From CAYRHJ01 sp964424105 (GTDB taxonomy: Bacteria > Planctomycetota > Phycisphaerae > UBA1845), in contig CAYRHJ010000014.1 of assembly GCA_964424105.1 (NCBI GenBank), forward strand, positions 1 to 64,000: a DNA stretch of 64,000 bases, given 5' to 3'. Position numbers and translations under genes: made by a program. The notes beneath the pieces are model-generated. The model was not told the DNA's origin. It ran no database searches and saw nothing but the letters and a program-made list of their open reading frames with translations. Of this stretch, positions 7,337-15,216 are shown piece after piece; position 1 is the first letter of the stretch; every line of letters begins with the position of its first letter.

Positions 7337-8671
7337 TTATTCTCCCAGCGCTCTGCCGCCATTCTCACCGCTCAGATAAATGCAGTTCTTGCCTTCGCGC
7401 TTGGCCAGCAGCAGCGCCTCGTCAGCCGCCGTGATCAACGCCTCCGCCGTTTGCGCGTCCGTCGGAAAACTGGCCAACCCCCCACTGATGGTCAGCCTCG
7501 CGTTGTCAGCCAGCTTGAAGCGCTCAAACTTGTGCGTGCGCAGCGATCGCCGAAACCGCTCGATCAACGGCAGCACGTTCGTCGGATGGCACGATCCTTC
7601 CACCCGTCGCTTCCCCTTGTCCCAAAAAATAACGGCGAACTCGTCGCCCCCGTAACGCGTCACCACGTCGTGATCGCGAACGTTCGCTCGAAACAGCTCG
7701 CCGCAACCGCGGATGATTTCGTCACCCGCGTCATGACCGAACGCATCGTTGTACGACTTGAAATTGTCGATGTCGAACATCAGCAGCGTCAACGTCGATC
7801 CTTCCTCCTCCGCCCGGCGGATCATCCGACCCATGAACTCGAACAAATAGCGCCGATTCGGCAACCCGCTCAATTCATCCGTATACGCCAGCCGCTGCAA
7901 CCGCTGCTGCTCCCGGCCCGCACCGACGATGTATCCGATCAACTTCGCATACTGCTGAAACCGCGTCACGTCGTGCGGACCGTAGTCACCCTTCGCCCGA
8001 GGCCCGACCGCAACATGCCCTATCGATTGCTCCGCGTGATACACCGCCTCCAACATTTCAGGGTCATCCAACTCCTCGCCGGAAGGCGCCACCGTCGATT
8101 CAATCACCACTCGCCCGCTCACCGCGCCCATGGCTGTTCGCAGCAATTCCGCCAACGGCATCAGCAGATCCTCCGGCGCCCCGCTGATCCGGCTCACCAC
8201 TTCACCCAGCGCTTTCAACTCAGCCACGGAAACAACCGCCGCTTGCGACGACGAACCATCCACGTCCGCGAACGCCGCTTCGATCTCCTCGTCCTTCAAC
8301 GGAAACAGCAGGTAATCATCCGCCCCTGCAGCTACCCCGCGCATGGTCATCATTTCCGCCTCAGCCCGACAGCACAACAGCAAGCGGGCATCGTCACCCG
8401 CCGCCTCACGAAGCCCCGCCACCGCCTTTTCCAAATCCAGTTGCGAGGCGTCCACGCAAGCCACAACCGTCGTCGCCGGTTTGCGCGAAAGATCGGCGAT
8501 GGCCGAAAGATAATCCGCAGAGACCGCCACCTCCCAATTCGGAAACTGACGACGAAAATGATCCGCGACCCCGGCCCGGTCGTTCACCACCAGCACGGTT
8601 TCAGCCGGCATGCTCGCGCCCGAAAAACTGAATGTCGTTCCGTCTTTCGACGGCAGTCCGTCACGGGTCAC
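7337..8671 (-). CDS. GGDEF diguanylate cyclase with receiver-like N-terminus
   Basis: 444 residues. A C-terminal GGDEF domain carries the intact signature YGGDEFAVIFW near residue 340 and an RxxD inhibitory site (RDHD) five residues ahead of it, so it should make c-di-GMP from two GTP with product feedback. 'LTLLMFDIDNFKSYND' holds the metal-binding Asp. The middle (about 145-270) resembles a GAF/PAS-type sensor. Residues about 20-135 have a receiver-like pattern ('ETVLVVNDRAGVADHF', 'GVAAGADDYLLFPLKDEEIE'), but the acidic pair and the phospho-acceptor Asp look degenerate. The start is a GTG overlapping the upstream gene's TGA by 4 bases (GTGA), indicating translational coupling. Confidence 0.88.
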   Translation of the reverse strand: MTRDGLPSKDGTTFSFSGASMPAETVLVVNDRAGVADHFRRQFPNWEVAVSADYLSAIADLSRKPATTVVACVDASQLDLEKAVAGLREAAGDDARLLLCCRAEAEMMTMRGVAAGADDYLLFPLKDEEIEAAFADVDGSSSQAAVVSVAELKALGEVVSRISGAPEDLLMPLAELLRTAMGAVSGRVVIESTVAPSGEELDDPEMLEAVYHAEQSIGHVAVGPRAKGDYGPHDVTRFQQYAKLIGYIVGAGREQQRLQRLAYTDELSGLPNRRYLFEFMGRMIRRAEEEGSTLTLLMFDIDNFKSYNDAFGHDAGDEIIRGCGELFRANVRDHDVVTRYGGDEFAVIFWDKGKRRVEGSCHPTNVLPLIERFRRSLRTHKFERFKLADNARLTISGGLASFPTDAQTAEALITAADEALLLAKREGKNCIYLSGENGGRALGE

Positions 8672-9456
8672 CCGATGACTCCTTCACTTTCCGCCTCACT
8701 CCTCGATGGTCCTGCCTGCTCCCACGATCGAGCCGGCTCCTCGACGTTGCCGCCTCCATCATCCATCAACAGCATCCTGATCTCCTCAGCCGTCAGCAAC
8801 GGTCCATCCTCCGACGAAAATGATGCCCGACTGATGGGCGCCGAGTCCCGCACCGTGCCATTGTGGCCCGTTGCAGGCAAGTCAGAAGATACACACTGCG
8901 AAGTCTCCCCGCGAGATTCAATCGTATCATCGCGAAACCGAGTAGATACATCCGGGCCAAATCCACGGGCCCAGCGGCCATCCCCTTCCGCAGTCAATGC
9001 GTTTTCGACAAACGGCGCGCCCGCTCCCTCGGCTTCTTCCGGTGAATCGCCCGTCCCGGCGGCCCGATCCAATCGGCCATCGTCGACACGGAGATTTCGC
9101 AACACCCGATCCAACGAATCAGCAGTCGATTCGATCATCGCCGTAGCCGCCCGCGCGACGATTTCCTCCGCCACCGTTGTACAGCGCGTCCGGTGGACGA
9201 ACACCGCCGACGCCGGCCGGCAACGCCGCGCCTCCACGATAAACCGCGATTCAGCCGAGGTCATGCCGTCCAGACAGATCACCGCCGCGTCGTAATCACC
9301 GTTACGACACCACCGCCCCATCGCCCGGAAAAAGTCGGGACAGACATCGAGCGCAACGTGAAGTGATCGGCCCCGCCGCAAAAATTCCTGGGTCTCGCCG
9401 CCAAACGATCGTCCCACGTACAGCAAACGTGGATTTTGCTCGATATCGCAAGCCAC
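8668..9456 (-). CDS. Receiver-like protein coupled to the GGDEF protein
   Basis: 262 residues, not recognised as a named family. The N-terminal ~120 residues look like a degenerate response-regulator fold ('RLLYVGRSFGGETQEFL', 'DYDAAVICLDGMTSAESRF', 'RCRPASAVFVHRT'). A long acidic, low-complexity linker follows, then a short conserved-looking peptide near residue 225 (PLLTAEEIRMLLMDD). That peptide resembles the 'LSxxEIxALL' docking helices of FliM/FliN-type proteins, but it may be coincidental. The 4-bp overlap with the diguanylate cyclase gene downstream suggests the two products act together, perhaps as a partner or pseudo-receiver input. Confidence 0.6.
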   Translation of the reverse strand: MACDIEQNPRLLYVGRSFGGETQEFLRRGRSLHVALDVCPDFFRAMGRWCRNGDYDAAVICLDGMTSAESRFIVEARRCRPASAVFVHRTRCTTVAEEIVARAATAMIESTADSLDRVLRNLRVDDGRLDRAAGTGDSPEEAEGAGAPFVENALTAEGDGRWARGFGPDVSTRFRDDTIESRGETSQCVSSDLPATGHNGTVRDSAPISRASFSSEDGPLLTAEEIRMLLMDDGGGNVEEPARSWEQAGPSRSEAESEGVIG

Positions 9457-9771
9457 TTTCTTTTCCCCTTCCGCCCTGCATGGCGGATATCAAGAGCCAC
9501 TAACACTGTAGAGCAATCCCCCCGTGCGGGTCAACGAAAACCCCGTTTATCGACCGGCCAGCGGTGTTGCGCTGGAAATCAGGATTTTTCGTCGCGCCCT
9601 GCGCGATATATACGCGGACGGGTGGGCGAAGGGTCCGAAAACGTCCGATTGTGGAGGTGGAACTGTGGAGGTGGAAATGAATGCGGCAACGACCATTTTG
9701 GTGAATCATCCGCCCTTGCGGTTGGGGAACCGGCCCCGTCCGGATGGCATAAGCCCCCGACCACCCGCGTG
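9457..9771. other. Intergenic stretch without a confident gene
   Basis: Divergent space between the receiver-like gene and the small-gene cassette. It contains a 13-bp tandem duplication (TGTGGAGGTGGAA, about 9650-9676) that creates a good ribosome-binding site in front of an ATG at 9676. The frame from there runs through the REP repeats to a TGA that overlaps the next start as ATGA at 10021-10024. Because most of that frame is repeat sequence it is not called as a gene. Confidence 0.5.
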
Positions 9772-9856
9772 CGTCATTCCGGCGAATTCCGTCATTCCTG
9801 CGAATTCCGTCATTCCGGCGAATTCCGTCATTCCGGCGAACGCCGGAATCCAGGGC
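9772..9856. repeat. Tandem array of REP-like units
   Basis: Four head-to-tail copies of an 18-bp unit (CGTCATTCCGGCGAATTC, with one T variant), closed by an inverted arm (GCCGGAATCC). Single or paired copies of the same unit are at 1885-1952, 15013-15037, 15168-15195, 18008-18034 and 63086-63135. The lack of unique spacers rules out CRISPR. Confidence 0.8.
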
Positions 9857-10020
9857 TTCACGACAAGTCCTTGCACAACTCCCGCCGTGTTGACCTCGTC
9901 GTCACGATCCGCGCGCGCTTCCCACGCCGCCACCCTCACCCCGTCACGACTCGCTCTGCTTCGAGCCGCTTCCACCCGGCCCTCGCAACACCCCGCATTG
10001 CATTTCTTGAAAGGTGTAGC

Positions 10021-10467
10021 ATGAGCCCGGACGCGTTCGCCGCGTATCATCCCGCCGCGCCGGTGCGATTGCTGGCCACACTCGTCTGGCAGGACGTTTC
10101 CACGCTGCTCGTCGTGTTGGGCACCGTCGCGGCCATTCCCGTCGGCGTCATGACTTTTTATCTTCGCTCGATTCGCGAACAACAGCTTTCCAACCACGCC
10201 GACGTGCACCGCCGCGTCGACCACCTGGAAAGCGGCTTGCGAAGCGTCGGTCGCCGGGCGGGCGAGCACGAGCGAGACTTCGTTACCAAGGAAGATTGGC
10301 TGAGGGAATCGATGTTGGCCAGACACGGGATCGAACGACTGACCGAAGCCTTCGCCCGACTCGACGCCGAACTTCGTGCCGGCGGCGGGTCTGCCGACGG
10401 TGGCCGGGAAACCGGCAGGCGATGGGTCGACAACGAATCCCGAACCATGGATCAGGAGCGCCGCTGA
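10021..10467 (+). CDS. Small membrane/coiled-coil protein, Mu gp25-like (DUF2730)
   Basis: 148 residues. The start is supported by AAAGGTG a few bases upstream. One membrane helix (about residues 27-46, STLLVVLGTVAAIPVGVMTF) is followed by a charged helix ('NHADVHRRVDHLESGLRSVG', 'RHGIERLTEAFARLDAELRA'). A single helix plus coiled coil, sitting just before a winged-helix protein and a small terminase-like protein, matches the DUF2730 (gp25) gene of Mu-like phages. The stop overlaps the next ATG (TGATG). Family assignment is by architecture and context, not by a strong motif. Confidence 0.5.
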   Translation: MSPDAFAAYHPAAPVRLLATLVWQDVSTLLVVLGTVAAIPVGVMTFYLRSIREQQLSNHADVHRRVDHLESGLRSVGRRAGEHERDFVTKEDWLRESMLARHGIERLTEAFARLDAELRAGGGSADGGRETGRRWVDNESRTMDQERR

Positions 10468-10784
10468 TGGTCAACGGACGGCATGCATCCGACAGTGTCC
10501 GCGTGCGCAACGAGATTCTCGTGGCGCTGAAAATGATTTATCCCGCCGCGCTGCCGGCTGAACAAATCCTGCGCAGCCTGCTCAGCGTGTTTCCCACGCT
10601 GGAATGGCAGCCCTTCCGCAGCGATCTTTGCTACCTGTCGGAAAAGGGGTACGTCCAGCGAGTCATTGCCGATTCGGAAAGTGACCAGCATCTGACACCG
10701 TGGCGGCGGCGGTGGTTCCGCATCACCACACAGGGAATGGAGGTGGCTGACCGTCTCATCGACGATCCGGCCATGGATGCCTGA
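10467..10784 (+). CDS. Winged-helix protein, Mu gp26-like
   Basis: 105 residues with a compact winged-helix pattern: a helix pair 'VRNEILVALKMIYPAALPAE', a recognition-type segment 'QPFRSDLCYLSEKGYVQRV', and a beta wing ending 'WFRITTQGMEVADRLIDD'. The pattern 'RxxIL..L .. dL.YL...GlV .. lT..G.eVA' is that of the small VpaChn25_0724-type proteins which follow gp25 in Mu-like phages. Start and stop each overlap a neighbour by one base (TGATG, TGATGA), so the three genes are translated as a coupled unit. Confidence 0.5.
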   Translation: MVNGRHASDSVRVRNEILVALKMIYPAALPAEQILRSLLSVFPTLEWQPFRSDLCYLSEKGYVQRVIADSESDQHLTPWRRRWFRITTQGMEVADRLIDDPAMDA

Positions 10785-11287
10785 TGACAAAGTCAACACA
10801 ATCCGCCGCGAAACCTGGCGAATCCACCCGTGCGGAGTTCGACCCCTTGGTCCGCGACTTTCGTCGCCGCATGCGCTGCATCGGCCGCATGCTGCGCGAA
10901 GTCTTCGGCCTGAATCATCAGGACAATCCTGCGCTGATGTGTCGCGACGGATACCTGGTGGCCGTGTCGCGAATCGTCGAGGTCCTGGCCAAGGACGACG
11001 GGCAGCTATCCACGTCCGAGCTGGCGGCGCTTTCCAAGGCCCTGGCTGAACACCGCCGTCTGGACCTGGCAGAAAAGGAAGGCAAACGGGTGCCCACGAA
11101 TGGTGAATCGGACCCGGACGGGTTAACCGCCGACGAATCCGCGCAACTGCCGCGGCGGTTTGGCAACATGGTGGATCAGATCTACGGCACCAATCTTTCC
11201 AAATCGAACGAATCGAACGGCGACATGAATGGCAATGCGAATCGCGATATGAACGGCGATGCAAATGACGATGAACTGCAAACCTAA
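10784..11287 (+). CDS. Small terminase-like protein, Mu gp27-like (DUF3486)
   Basis: 167 residues, largely helical and charged ('DFRRRMRCIGRMLREVFGLN', 'DGQLSTSELAALSKALAEHR'), ending in an Asn/Asp/Gly-rich low-complexity tail ('SNESNGDMNGNANRDMNGD') made of short duplicated codon blocks. Position as third gene after DUF2730-like and winged-helix-like genes suggests the DUF3486 small-terminase role of Mu-like phages. No large terminase, portal or head gene follows; the next gene is on the other strand. So this is either a remnant of a prophage or a domesticated cassette. Confidence 0.45.
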   Translation: MTKSTQSAAKPGESTRAEFDPLVRDFRRRMRCIGRMLREVFGLNHQDNPALMCRDGYLVAVSRIVEVLAKDDGQLSTSELAALSKALAEHRRLDLAEKEGKRVPTNGESDPDGLTADESAQLPRRFGNMVDQIYGTNLSKSNESNGDMNGNANRDMNGDANDDELQT

Positions 11288-11343
11288 CGTCGTCGACTCG
11301 CGTTTGTCGCGCCGGGCACGGAACGGGGAAACGATTCGCCCGT

Positions 11344-13623
11344 TCAGCCCCGCCGGCCAAACAGAAACGCCAGAAACTGCTCGCCCATCAGGACGATCAA
11401 CGCCGCGGCCAGAACCGTGCGCCACAGCTCGCGTCTGGCCTCCTCGCCGACCTGTTCCAACGACCCGAGTCCGTCGATGTAGGTCAACGGGATTTCATGC
11501 AGGGACTGTCGCAGGTCAGCTTCGGTCGCGGGCGTCAGATCGCTTTCCCGTGGATCGACGTTGACGGCCACCGATTGAATCTCCTCCTCACCGCTGCGGC
11601 GGGTCAATACGAACTGATAGACGCCGCTGCTTTGGGTCCGTGTCCAGTGAGCGCGAAAGCCGCGCCCAGAATCGTCGGCCAAGGCCGTCAGGGGGACCTC
11701 GGCTTCGGCGGGGTAGCCGGGCGTGCGCACGCGGATGTCGGTGGTGAACTCGGCGGGGTCGATCGCTAAATCGATCGGTGTACCGACCCACTGATCGGAC
11801 TGCCGGCCGGCGCCTTTTCCGAGATGGTGGGCCAGTTCCAACATGCTGACCACGTAGCTGGGGTCCTTGCCCCAGTCATTCCATTCCATATCGCAGGACG
11901 AGGTGAAAAGAATGACTCGGCCATCGCCCCAGGGGCGTTCGACGATGGCGGCGGAGCGATCGTCATCGGTGTAATGTGCGATGATTCTGGCGCGTTCGCC
12001 CGGGCGCTGGTCGGCGGCGTCCTCGACATCCGCTGCCGATTCAAACTGCGTGGCGTAGTATTGGCTGAACAGAATTCGATTGGTAAACGGGTTTTCCGCG
12101 CCGCCGAAGATTTTGACGATGGGGTGCAGTTCGTCGTCGATGACGAGATGGGCGCCGGCAGTCGGGGCGGTTCGGCGTTCGTTCAGCTTGGCCGGCAGGA
12201 GGCCTCGGCCATCGTCATACAGAGATTGGTTGTAGAATTCGGCATCGACCTGATCGCCCAGGAAAAAGGCCAGCCCGCCACCCTCGCGGACGTAGGCGGC
12301 CAGCGCGGACGCGGCGACGTCGGTCACGCGATAGACGTTGGCTAGAATGACGGCGTCGAACGATCGCAGATCGGCTCCTTCCAGTTCCGTTTCGTCGATG
12401 ACCAATAGTTCGTTGCCGCTGAAGATTTCACCGGGCGGGCGGATGGCGGTTTCCAGAAGGAACGTCTCGTTGCGGTAGGTATCGGTCGAAGGCTCGCCGT
12501 TGACCAGCAGCACGCGGACGGATTCGACACCTTGCAGCACCACCGTGCGATGGTCGTCGGCGGGCAGGGCATCGGGGGGCGTCTGCACGCGGACCCACTG
12601 CCAACCGGGCCGAAGAAGCGTGACGGGGACGTTGACGGCCGTCGATTCCCGTGGGCCTAGCGGCGGAACTTCAACGCCGGAATGACCCACCGAGCCAATG
12701 GTGACGTCGAGGTTCAATGATCGGTTGTCGTCGGCGAAATTGGCGAGCGTAGCCCGGGCGGTGTTTCTGACGCCGATGACCCATCGACTTCGATCACTAT
12801 CGAGACCGGTGACGGCGACGTTGCTTGCATCATCGTCACCGACGTCGACGAGGGCCAGTTTCAGGCCGCGGTCTTGCGTGGACCAGTCGGCCAGCGTGGC
12901 TATGGCGCTGGACCGTTGGGCGGCCTGCGGACCGCCGGTTGAAGCGTCCGGTGTTTGGTCGACCCAGTCTTTCTTCTGAAAATCACTGACGACGTAAATG
13001 CTGGCGCTGACCGTTTGGGGCTGCTCGTCCAGCAACTTGCGGACGGTGTCCATCAGATCGCGGCTGTCGAAGGATTGTTCGGAGGGAAGCAGGGCTTCGA
13101 TGCGGGCGAAAAGGTCCTCCGTTTGTCGATCGTCAAGGAACACGCCGGCGGCGACGGGTGTGGACGGGTTGGAAGTTTTCAGAAGGGTGACGGTGTCGTG
13201 CGGGGATTGCTCGCGGAGGAGCTTGACCAGTTGGATGACGGCTTTTTGGGAGCGTTCGAACGAGGTGCCGCCCTCGCTCTGATAGCCCATGCTCATGGAA
13301 TCGTCGAGCAGGAAAATGCGTTCGGTGCGATCGGCGCCGCCCAGCAGTGCGGCCAACCCTTCCGGTCGAATGAACGGTCGGGCGATGAGCGCGGCGATCA
13401 GGAGCACGGCTAAACAGCGCAGCAGGAGCAGGATCAATTCTTCCAGCCTGACGCGGCGGCGGTTTCGTTTTTCGGCTTGTAGCAGGAATTCGATCGCGGC
13501 CCAGCGGATGCGTTTGAATCGACGTCTGGCCAACAGGTGGATCAGAATGGGCGCGATGACGGCGATGGCTCCGCCGATGAAGAGTGATGGCCAAACGAAA
13601 GCTGCGAGGATGGGCGCGTTCAT
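11344..13623 (-). CDS. BatA-like VWA membrane protein
   Basis: 759 residues. It begins with the BatA N-terminal domain: a membrane helix, then 'PILIHLLARRRFKRIRWAAI' and a second helix ('LLLLRCLAVLLIAALIARPFI'). A von Willebrand A domain follows with the MIDAS-type motif FLLDDSMSMG near residue 105. The middle (about 350-560) has a glutamine-amidotransferase-like fold typical of these planctomycetal proteins ('FDAVILANVYRV', 'LAAYVREGGGLAFFLGD'). A C-terminal membrane helix ends in Arg-Arg. It is the last gene of the MoxR / DUF58 / BatA series and probably works in the periplasm with the MoxR chaperone. The exact role of such systems is not settled. Confidence 0.85.
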   Translation of the reverse strand: MNAPILAAFVWPSLFIGGAIAVIAPILIHLLARRRFKRIRWAAIEFLLQAEKRNRRRVRLEELILLLLRCLAVLLIAALIARPFIRPEGLAALLGGADRTERIFLLDDSMSMGYQSEGGTSFERSQKAVIQLVKLLREQSPHDTVTLLKTSNPSTPVAAGVFLDDRQTEDLFARIEALLPSEQSFDSRDLMDTVRKLLDEQPQTVSASIYVVSDFQKKDWVDQTPDASTGGPQAAQRSSAIATLADWSTQDRGLKLALVDVGDDDASNVAVTGLDSDRSRWVIGVRNTARATLANFADDNRSLNLDVTIGSVGHSGVEVPPLGPRESTAVNVPVTLLRPGWQWVRVQTPPDALPADDHRTVVLQGVESVRVLLVNGEPSTDTYRNETFLLETAIRPPGEIFSGNELLVIDETELEGADLRSFDAVILANVYRVTDVAASALAAYVREGGGLAFFLGDQVDAEFYNQSLYDDGRGLLPAKLNERRTAPTAGAHLVIDDELHPIVKIFGGAENPFTNRILFSQYYATQFESAADVEDAADQRPGERARIIAHYTDDDRSAAIVERPWGDGRVILFTSSCDMEWNDWGKDPSYVVSMLELAHHLGKGAGRQSDQWVGTPIDLAIDPAEFTTDIRVRTPGYPAEAEVPLTALADDSGRGFRAHWTRTQSSGVYQFVLTRRSGEEEIQSVAVNVDPRESDLTPATEADLRQSLHEIPLTYIDGLGSLEQVGEEARRELWRTVLAAALIVLMGEQFLAFLFGRRG

Positions 13624-13705
13624 GGTGTTGGTTCAGTTAGCACGTGTTTAACAAGTCCCTTTGCGATCTCCGACGGTTAGCTTGCGGGATTCTTCGATGG
13701 TCCAA

Positions 13706-13922
13706 GACCGCTCGCTTTGCGCTCGCGGCTCGTGAAGAGGCGGTCGCGGCGCAGTAAGTGGTGGGCGCGGGTTGGAGTTGCGTGCGCTCCGCGGGGGACC
13801 GCTCCCTGACGGTCGCGGCTCTGAAAGAAGGGATGGGCGACGCTTCCAGTGATAGCGATGGTTGGTGACCGCTCGCTTTGCGCTCGCGGCTCGTGAAGAG
13901 GCGGTCGCGGGTTGGAACGGCG
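13706..13922. repeat. SDR cluster between BatA-like and DUF58 genes
   Basis: The 344-bp gap inside the MoxR-DUF58-BatA series is largely repeat: sister-form SDR at 13706-13733, SDR at 13798-13822, and sister form at 13867-13892, all inverted. The block GGGTTGGAGTTGCGTGCGCT (about 13769) recurs at about 15079 and, inverted, at 7040-7070. Such gaps are unusual in this otherwise compact operon type. Confidence 0.75.
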
Positions 13923-13967
13923 TTTGATATTGGGGCATCGGATTTTCGCACGAACGATTGCATCCTT

Positions 13968-14939
13968 TCAGGCTGTTGGGCGGTTTCGCCGAGCGCGGTT
14001 GGCTAACAGCCGCGTCAGGGCTACGTCGATGGGGTCGGCGGTGCTCATGAGGGCGTAGTCCACGCCATGATTCAGACAGGCTGCGCGGATGCGGGTGATG
14101 AATTGCTGGACGGCCTGCACATAGGCGGAACGCAGCGATTGGGGATCGGTCAGGATTTCGAGGTCGGAACCTTCCATGCCTTCGAACAGGGTCTGGTCCA
14201 CGAAGGGGAATTCCAACTCGTCATGATCGAGCACGTGCAAGACCATGACGTCGTGCTGGCCGAACTTGAATCGCTGCAAACCGTTCACGATATCGTCGAA
14301 CTCGGTGAGCAAGTCTGAAATCAACACGACCAAGCCACGTCTCGGAACCTGGTCGGCCAATCGATGGAAAAGGAATTTCACGTTGGTGGACTCGGCGGGT
14401 TCTACCTCAGCGAGGGCTTGTACGAAGCCGCTCAAACCCGCGCGGGTGGCGGTGACGGGCAGTTGTTTGCGGATTTCGTGATCGAAGAGGGTCAGCCCGA
14501 CTCCGTCCTGCTGCCGGACGAGGAGGTGGGCGATGGAGGCGGCGATGGTGGCGGCGTAATTCCACTTGGTCATGAGGCCATCGCGTGGGACCGCTCCCTT
14601 GCGGTCGCGGCTCGTAACGAGGGGGGCGCGGGGATCGGTATTTTTCTTGTGTTCGGGGTAGGCCATCGAACCGGAGCAGTCCAACACGATGTGCGTTCGT
14701 AGATTGGTTTCGACCTCGTATTCCTTGATGACCAGACGATCGGTCTTGGCGTAGGCCCGCCAATCGAGATGTCGCACATCGTCACCGGGCACGTAGGCGC
14801 GGTAGTCGGCGAACTCGACGCTGAAGCCCTTGTAGGGGCTTTTGTGCATGCCGCTGAGGAAACCCTCCACGGTGCGGCGAGCGCGCAACTCCAATCGGGA
14901 TATCTTGGAAAGGACGTCTGGTTGGATGAAATCTGTCAT
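13968..14939 (-). CDS. DUF58 protein carrying an in-frame SDR insertion
   Basis: 323 residues of the DUF58 family (VWA-like fold), the constant partner of MoxR ATPases. Conserved points visible: 'GMHKSPYKGFSVEFADYRAY' and 'PGDDVRHLDWRAYAKTD' in the N-terminal half, then the MIDAS-type 'HIVLDCSGSMAY' near residue 85, 'GVGLTLFD', and 'RGLVVLISDLL'. Between 'SMAYPE' and 'KWNYAATIAAS' there is an extra ~25-residue stretch; its residues 110-119 (SRDRKGAVPR) are the translation of an SDR at 14589-14614. Most family members have a short loop here. The frame stays open, so the protein may still fold, with the insert as a surface loop near the metal site. Confidence 0.88.
   Translation of the reverse strand: MTDFIQPDVLSKISRLELRARRTVEGFLSGMHKSPYKGFSVEFADYRAYVPGDDVRHLDWRAYAKTDRLVIKEYEVETNLRTHIVLDCSGSMAYPEHKKNTDPRAPLVTSRDRKGAVPRDGLMTKWNYAATIAASIAHLLVRQQDGVGLTLFDHEIRKQLPVTATRAGLSGFVQALAEVEPAESTNVKFLFHRLADQVPRRGLVVLISDLLTEFDDIVNGLQRFKFGQHDVMVLHVLDHDELEFPFVDQTLFEGMEGSDLEILTDPQSLRSAYVQAVQQFITRIRAACLNHGVDYALMSTADPIDVALTRLLANRARRNRPTA
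14589..14614 (-). repeat. SDR copy inside the DUF58 coding sequence
   Basis: GACCGCTCCC, TTGC and GGTCGCGGCTCG match the inverted SDR apart from the centre. This is the only SDR found wholly inside a confidently called gene in the window. Confidence 0.75.
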
Positions 14940-15012
14940 CGGTTACCGGGGTCAACAGGCACGACGGCACAGGGATAGTCCGTAACGACGGCGCGAAATA
15001 AAAAGGCATTCG

Positions 15013-15197
15013 TCATTCCGGCGATCGCTGGAATGACGAATGTTGGCGGTCGCGGGTTGGAAAGCGGCGGTCGGGGATTGGCGTTGCGTGCGCTCCGCGG
15101 GGACCGCTCGCTTTGCGCTCGCGGCTCGTAAAGAGGCGGTCGCGGGAAAGACGGAAATGGCGTTCTGGATTCCGGCGTTCGCCGGAATGACGTGAAT
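15013..15197. repeat. REP units and sister-form SDR between DUF58 and moxR
   Basis: The 277-bp gap contains a REP-like pair at 15013-15037, the GCGTTGCGTGCGCTCCGCG block at about 15080, a sister-form SDR (inverted) at 15102-15128 and another REP palindrome at 15168-15195. The repeats occupy most of the intercistronic space. Confidence 0.75.
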
Positions 15198-15216
15198 AGG
15201 TGGGCATGGAGCGTTG

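Noticed and set aside
7202..9295. 697-residue plus-strand frame across the GGDEF genes
   Set aside because: His/Arg/Gln-rich translation antisense to a clear diguanylate cyclase; it begins in repeat sequence.
9772..9856. Possible CRISPR array
   Set aside because: Units are directly adjacent with no unique spacers and no cas genes in the window.
9676..10024. Frame with GGAGGTGG before the ATG and an ATGA overlap with the next gene
   Set aside because: More than a quarter of it is REP array (repeated VIPANS), and the remainder has no motif; the coupling geometry is noted but not enough to call a gene.
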